Assembly (NCBI GenBank): GCA_016234985.1
Contig: JACRNK010000085.1
Location: 1 to 7,477, forward strand
Reading direction: 5' to 3'
Length of the DNA: 7,477 nt
Source of the DNA: Deltaproteobacteria bacterium
Lineage (GTDB): Bacteria > Desulfobacterota > GWC2-55-46 > UBA9637
Made by a program: the position numbers and the translations under genes
Notes under the pieces: model-generated
Seen by the model: the letters and a program-made list of their open reading frames with translations, nothing else
Database searches by the model: none
Told to the model about the DNA's origin: nothing
In this document: positions 5,324 to 7,477 of the stretch, in pieces
How the letters are laid out: the number at the start of each line of letters is the position of its first letter
How positions within the stretch are numbered: position 1 is the first letter of the stretch

Positions 5324-6054
5324 AGAGCGCAATCCTCCTGTTTGTGAATTTTAAATTTCTTGAGTTCCATCCTGGCCATATCAAAATGAATAAGGGTGTT
5401 GAGAAACGGCTCCTGAAAACCGGAAACAATCTTTATCGCCTCAATCGCGGCAAGGCAGCCGAATACGCCGGAAACCGCGCCCAGCACGGGAAAACCGAAA
5501 GGCGCCCACTCCGGGTCTTCGGGATAGAGGCAATGGAGGCAGGCGGTTTCATCCGGAATCACAGAAAACAGATAACCCTCCATGCCGTTCATTGCCGCTT
5601 CTATCATGGGTTTGCCTGCCTCTACGCAAGCATTATTGATTAACCTCCGTTCAGGAAAGTTGTGCCGCGCATCAATAACAATATCAACATCAGGAATTAC
5701 AGATTGAAGTCTTTCAGGTTTTATCGGCTCGTCAAAAATATCTATCTCAACGTGAGGGTTAAAATTTTGTATTGTCTCCTTTGCCATGGCAACCCGCGAT
5801 TTTCCTATTCCGTCCGCTGTCATAAGCGTTTGCCTGTTAAGATCAGCCGTTTCAAGTTTCCCCTCATGGATAAGGACAAGTTTGCCGATGCCTGCCGACG
5901 CAAGATACAGAGCCGCCGCTCCGCCAAGACCGCCGATACCCGCTACAAGCGCGGCAGAATCCTTGAGCCTTTGCTGCGCCTCAATGCCAAAGCCGTCGAG
6001 GGCAATCTGTCTTTTGTATCTTTCCAGTTCTTCCGACTTTAACTCATTACTCAT
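5218..6054 (-). CDS. hesA: HesA-type E1-like (ThiF/MoeB family) adenylating enzyme of the nif cluster
   Basis: ThiF/MoeB/E1-like proteins use ATP to adenylate the C-terminus of a ubiquitin-like or sulfur-carrier protein. RYKRQI (12-17) is the arginine region, AGIGGLGG (38-45) the nucleotide-binding loop, DLNRQ (71-75) with KSRVA (85-89) the ATP-handling motifs, and the pairs Cys172/175 and Cys242/245 the structural zinc site. The usual Asp after strand 2 is His63 (LIHEGKLETADLNRQ), a variation I associate with nif-linked members. HesA is found in nif clusters of cyanobacteria and other diazotrophs and is linked to molybdenum or cofactor supply; the exact reaction is not settled. The ATG at 6054 overlaps the previous stop as ATGA. 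The C-terminal 30 or so residues after the zinc site are read from a palindromic repeat and from the opposite phase of nifB, so they are probably not native. No partner carrier gene is visible. Confidence 0.85.
   Translation of the reverse strand: MSNELKSEELERYKRQIALDGFGIEAQQRLKDSAALVAGIGGLGGAAALYLASAGIGKLVLIHEGKLETADLNRQTLMTADGIGKSRVAMAKETIQNFNPHVEIDIFDEPIKPERLQSVIPDVDIVIDARHNFPERRLINNACVEAGKPMIEAAMNGMEGYLFSVIPDETACLHCLYPEDPEWAPFGFPVLGAVSGVFGCLAAIEAIKIVSGFQEPFLNTLIHFDMARMELKKFKIHKQEDCALCGHRTGGDKPRPCLQDTHVSARMQANVSAESISL
5288..5308. repeat. GC-rich palindromic repeat in the hesA/nifB overlap
   Basis: GGGCGGGG (5288-5295) and CCCCGCCC (5301-5308) form a perfect 8-base stem with the loop CTTGT. 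It resembles the widespread 'AGGGGCGGGGCTTGTCCCCGCCC'-style dispersed repeat. It is read in two frames at once: as part of the HesA tail (TGGDKPRPCLQD) and of the NifB N-terminus (NGRGQAPPLLTR). In the mRNA the hairpin falls right after the nifB start codon. Confidence 0.75.
5332..5339 (-). promoter_or_regulatory. Ribosome-binding site that fixes the nifB start
   Basis: AGGAGGAT on the minus strand is centred about 12 bases before the ATG at 5323-5321. It is too close to the in-frame TTG at 5332-5330 for that to be used. The same bases encode residues QED just before the second zinc cysteine pair of HesA. Confidence 0.7.
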
Positions 6055-6419
6055 AACTCACCACTCAACACTGTCCTTATCCCTTCCTCTATCCAATCTG
6101 CTATCATAAATGTCTTTACGCCCATGCTCTCAAGTTCTTTCTCAGGGCGCGCGCCAATTCTTGTCACCAGAAGGATTTGGCAATCTTTCAACGCACTGAA
6201 AATATCTTCAGACCTGTTGTAGTCGTAGCGATTCTCTTCATTATCAGCGCAGTATTTTTCAACCGGTCTTTCTTCAAGAAATTTTATTTCAAATCCCCCC
6301 TGCCCCCCTTTGCCAAAGGGGGGATTGAGGGGGATTGCCTCATAGATCAAAAACCTATCCGCATGTCCGAAGTGCTGATTTATGACCAAGCCGTCTTTTG
6401 AGGCAATCGCTATACGCAT
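6051..6419 (-). CDS. NifX/NifB-C-terminal-domain-like protein (dinitrogenase iron-molybdenum cofactor family)
   Basis: A 122-residue stand-alone domain of the family shared by NifX, NafY, VnfX and the NifB C-terminus, which bind NifB-co or FeMo-co. RIAIASKDG (2-10), INQHFGHADRFLIYEA (13-28), VEKYC (53-57), ALKDCQILLVTRIGARPEKELESMGVK (75-101) and IEEGIRTVLSG follow the usual strand-helix order. It resembles the NifB C-terminal domain more than NifX (NQHFGHA, RIGARP), which fits the lack of that domain on NifB here. Residues 29-43 (PLNPPFGKGGQGGF) are encoded by a palindromic repeat and enlarge the loop between two strands, making the protein about 15 residues longer than usual. The start shares one base with the nifX stop (TAATG) and the end overlaps hesA as ATGA, so translation is probably coupled. 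Function as a cofactor carrier is inferred. Confidence 0.85.
   Translation of the reverse strand: MRIAIASKDGLVINQHFGHADRFLIYEAIPLNPPFGKGGQGGFEIKFLEERPVEKYCADNEENRYDYNRSEDIFSALKDCQILLVTRIGARPEKELESMGVKTFMIADWIEEGIRTVLSGEL
6292..6336. repeat. Palindromic repeat inserted in frame in the nifX-like gene
   Basis: The 45 bases start AATCCCCCCTG and end GAGGGGGATT; the core is CCCCCCTTTG...CAAAGGGGGG. It belongs to a well-known dispersed repeat type that encodes peptides such as NPPFGKGGQGGF. Its length is exactly 15 codons and it keeps the frame open. Confidence 0.8.
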
Positions 6420-6823
6420 TACCCCTCACCCTGACCCTCTCCCGCAAGGGGAGAGGGGATGTATGTTTCCCGCTCCAGAATCTTTCTCAACCAAATCGGA
6501 GGTTTTTTCAGAACCTCCACCATTTTATTCAGCACATCGTCAATCGGCTCAGGCTGCGCAACCTTTATGGGATGGATTCTCTGCCGTATCACCCGCGCGG
6601 CAGCCACCGGGCCTATCTGACTGCAATAAACGATGGCGCAATCTTTTATGGCGGCAATCCGTTTATCAATCTTGTCCACTTCGTCATCCCCGCCCTCAGG
6701 CACATCCCGCATCATAAGAAATGTATAATCCGCAGGCGTCACATCATAGATCGCAAATTGTCTGCACCAGCCGAAGTGGTCGTTTACCGTCTTATTATCA
6801 CTTGTTGCAAATGCTGTCTTCAT
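6419..6823 (-). CDS. nifX: NifX, FeMo-cofactor/NifB-co carrier protein
   Basis: NifX is a small cytoplasmic protein that binds NifB-co and the VK-cluster and exchanges them with the NifEN scaffold. Diagnostic stretches are VNDHFGWCRQFAIYDV (13-28), DKIDKRIAAIKDCAIVYCSQIGPVAAARV (50-78), RIHPIKV (82-88) and EPIDDVLNKMVEVLKKPPIWLRKIL (92-116); HFGW and IHPIKV are particular to NifX rather than to the NifB domain. The usual end is close to residue 120. The extra tail YIPSPLAGEGQGEG (121-134) is encoded by a REP repeat that also supplies the TAA stop. The ATG at 6823 overlaps the nifN stop as ATGA, and TAA overlaps the next ATG by one base. The canonical order nifN-nifX supports the call. Confidence 0.92.
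   Translation of the reverse strand: MKTAFATSDNKTVNDHFGWCRQFAIYDVTPADYTFLMMRDVPEGGDDEVDKIDKRIAAIKDCAIVYCSQIGPVAAARVIRQRIHPIKVAQPEPIDDVLNKMVEVLKKPPIWLRKILERETYIPSPLAGEGQGEG
6421..6459. repeat. REP-type palindrome at the end of nifX
   Basis: CCCTCTCCC (6435-6443) and GGGGAGAGGG (6448-6457) form a stem with the loop GCAA, preceded by ACCCCTCACCCTGA. This is the very common 'CCCCTCACCCTNACCCTCTCCC' repeat. On the minus strand its tail AGGGTGAGGGG lies directly before the ATG of the next gene and is the only ribosome-site-like sequence there. Confidence 0.8.
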
Positions 6824-7477
6824 ATTCTTATAACCTCTTCATTCCTCCTCGTTCGTTTGTCCATAAATATATTCGCCGTCTCAAACAAAAAATTCAAACT
6901 GCCGCGATACCCGATCCTCACCTTCAAAGTCTCTCCGAATCTGTCATACACCGGAAAACCCATTCTTAACAGCGGTATGCCAAGCCTGTCTGAAATCTCT
7001 TTCCCATGACTGTTTGCGATAATTAAATCCGCATCGTGCGCCGCATCTTCTAGGTCTTCAAGATCACCCCCTCCCTTGCCCTCCCCCTTGAGGGGGAGGG
7101 GTGGGTGGGGGTTCATTCCCATCTCACGACAAAATGCGCTTATCCCGGAAACTACATCTCCGTCAAGGCCGACAGCAATCCTTTTATCCGCCATAAGAAG
7201 ATGTGTGTCCACCATTGCGTCTATAAGTCTTTTCCTCCATCTCCTGATGCCTTCGGGACAATCCTTGCCGCTGAGCCGCATAAGGAGTTTTATAAACTCA
7301 TCCGTTGCCTCAATGCCGATAAGACTGTCAAGCGTATAAAGCGGGGTTTTAAATTTCTGCTGATGTATCTCTCCCGCCTTCCTCATCTTTTCCCCTATGG
7401 CAATGGTAGCAGCGGCACAGCCCATGCGTTTTATCTCCTCTAAATGCGAACCGTCCAACGGAAGGATTCCATATCGA
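6820..7477 (-). CDS. nifN: NifN, FeMo-cofactor scaffold subunit, C-terminal part (runs off the right edge)
   Basis: NifN pairs with NifE to form the NifEN scaffold on which NifB-co is matured with Mo and homocitrate. The frame is open to the window edge (218 residues visible), so the real start is off-window; the in-frame TTG at 7458 is not the start. Visible hallmarks: PLDGSHLEEIKRMG near the left edge, GEKMRKAGEIHQ, then DTHLLMADKRIAVGLDGD, and the strongly NifN-like end ADLIIANSHGKEISDRLG, IPLLRMGFPVYDRFGE and IGYRGSLNFLFETANIFMD. The FPVYDR and GYRG motifs separate it from NifE, NifD and NifK. Between CREMGM and DLEDLED, where NifN proteins normally carry a strand and loop of 20-25 residues, there is NPHPPLPLKGEGKGGG, encoded by a palindromic repeat (7065-7113). 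Overlaps nifX by ATGA. Identity is sure; whether the repeat-bearing protein is fully functional is not. Confidence 0.9.
   Translation of the reverse strand, partial: RYGILPLDGSHLEEIKRMGCAAATIAIGEKMRKAGEIHQQKFKTPLYTLDSLIGIEATDEFIKLLMRLSGKDCPEGIRRWRKRLIDAMVDTHLLMADKRIAVGLDGDVVSGISAFCREMGMNPHPPLPLKGEGKGGGDLEDLEDAAHDADLIIANSHGKEISDRLGIPLLRMGFPVYDRFGETLKVRIGYRGSLNFLFETANIFMDKRTRRNEEVIRI
7065..7113. repeat. Palindromic repeat inserted in frame in nifN
   Basis: CCCTCCCCCT (7079-7088) and AGGGGGAGGG (7091-7100) form a perfect 10-base stem with a two-base loop, flanked by CACCCCCTCCC on one side and GTGGGTGGGGG on the other. It encodes NPHPPLPLKGEGKGGG on the minus strand, a peptide typical of a dispersed bacterial repeat family. 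Its limits match exactly the residues that do not look like NifN. Confidence 0.8.

Noticed and set aside
4811..5347. 178-residue plus-strand frame across nifB
   Set aside because: It is a shadow of nifB, whose radical SAM cysteines and family motifs are unmistakable.
6398..7009. 203-residue plus-strand frame across nifX and nifN
   Set aside because: It is antisense to two well-identified nif genes and has no family signature.
6292..7113. Repeats as CRISPR units
   Set aside because: The palindromes are of different families, irregularly spaced and inside genes; there is no array of identical repeats with spacers.
7441..7458. TTG at 7458 as the true start of the nifN-like protein
   Set aside because: The frame continues upstream to the window edge with NifN-like residues (RYGILPLDGS), so the gene is simply partial.

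Overview
The window is a nitrogen-fixation (nif) accessory cluster plus a short flanking region. Every supported gene is on the minus strand, so transcription runs from high to low coordinates. The genes are bacterial. The combination of nif cofactor genes, a bd-like oxidase fragment whose first helix looks like a cleavable signal sequence, and many short palindromic repeats suggests an anaerobic or microaerophilic member of Nitrospirota (Thermodesulfovibrio/Magnetobacterium-like) or a deltaproteobacterial-type lineage. This placement is an inference from gene style; there is no rRNA or other marker here.

Region 7477-4439 is a tightly packed operon for FeMo-cofactor assembly: the 3' part of nifN (scaffold), nifX (cofactor carrier), a second small NifX/NifB-C-domain protein, hesA (E1-like adenylating enzyme) and nifB (radical SAM enzyme, here without its usual C-terminal NifX-like domain). 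Successive genes overlap by 1-4 bases, except hesA/nifB, which overlap by about 106 bases. Next, 4288-3254, is nifV (homocitrate synthase), separated from nifB by an AT-rich, MITE-like inverted-repeat element. NifB makes NifB-co, NifX and the NifX-like protein can carry cofactor intermediates, NifN with NifE (off-window) matures the cluster, and NifV supplies homocitrate.

Region 3253-1889 starts with a leader holding a good sigma-54 (-24/-12) promoter match. It is followed by a 55-residue single-helix membrane protein with three cysteines and a secreted beta-barrel-like outer-membrane protein; the two appear to form a small operon. Region 1888-480 holds a metallo-beta-lactamase-fold protein of the diiron/ODP type and an 88-residue protein of unknown function, surrounded by palindromic repeats. 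Region 479-1 is the N-terminal part of a cytochrome bd-like oxidase subunit I, running off the left edge.

The most striking property is repeat colonisation of the nif genes. At least four different GC-rich palindromic repeat families sit in frame inside or across the ends of nifN, nifX, the nifX-like gene and hesA/nifB, adding repeat-encoded peptides and in one case the next gene's likely ribosome-binding site. Further repeats supply stop codons to the 88-residue protein and the MBL protein. No transposase, CRISPR array, tRNA or rRNA was seen.
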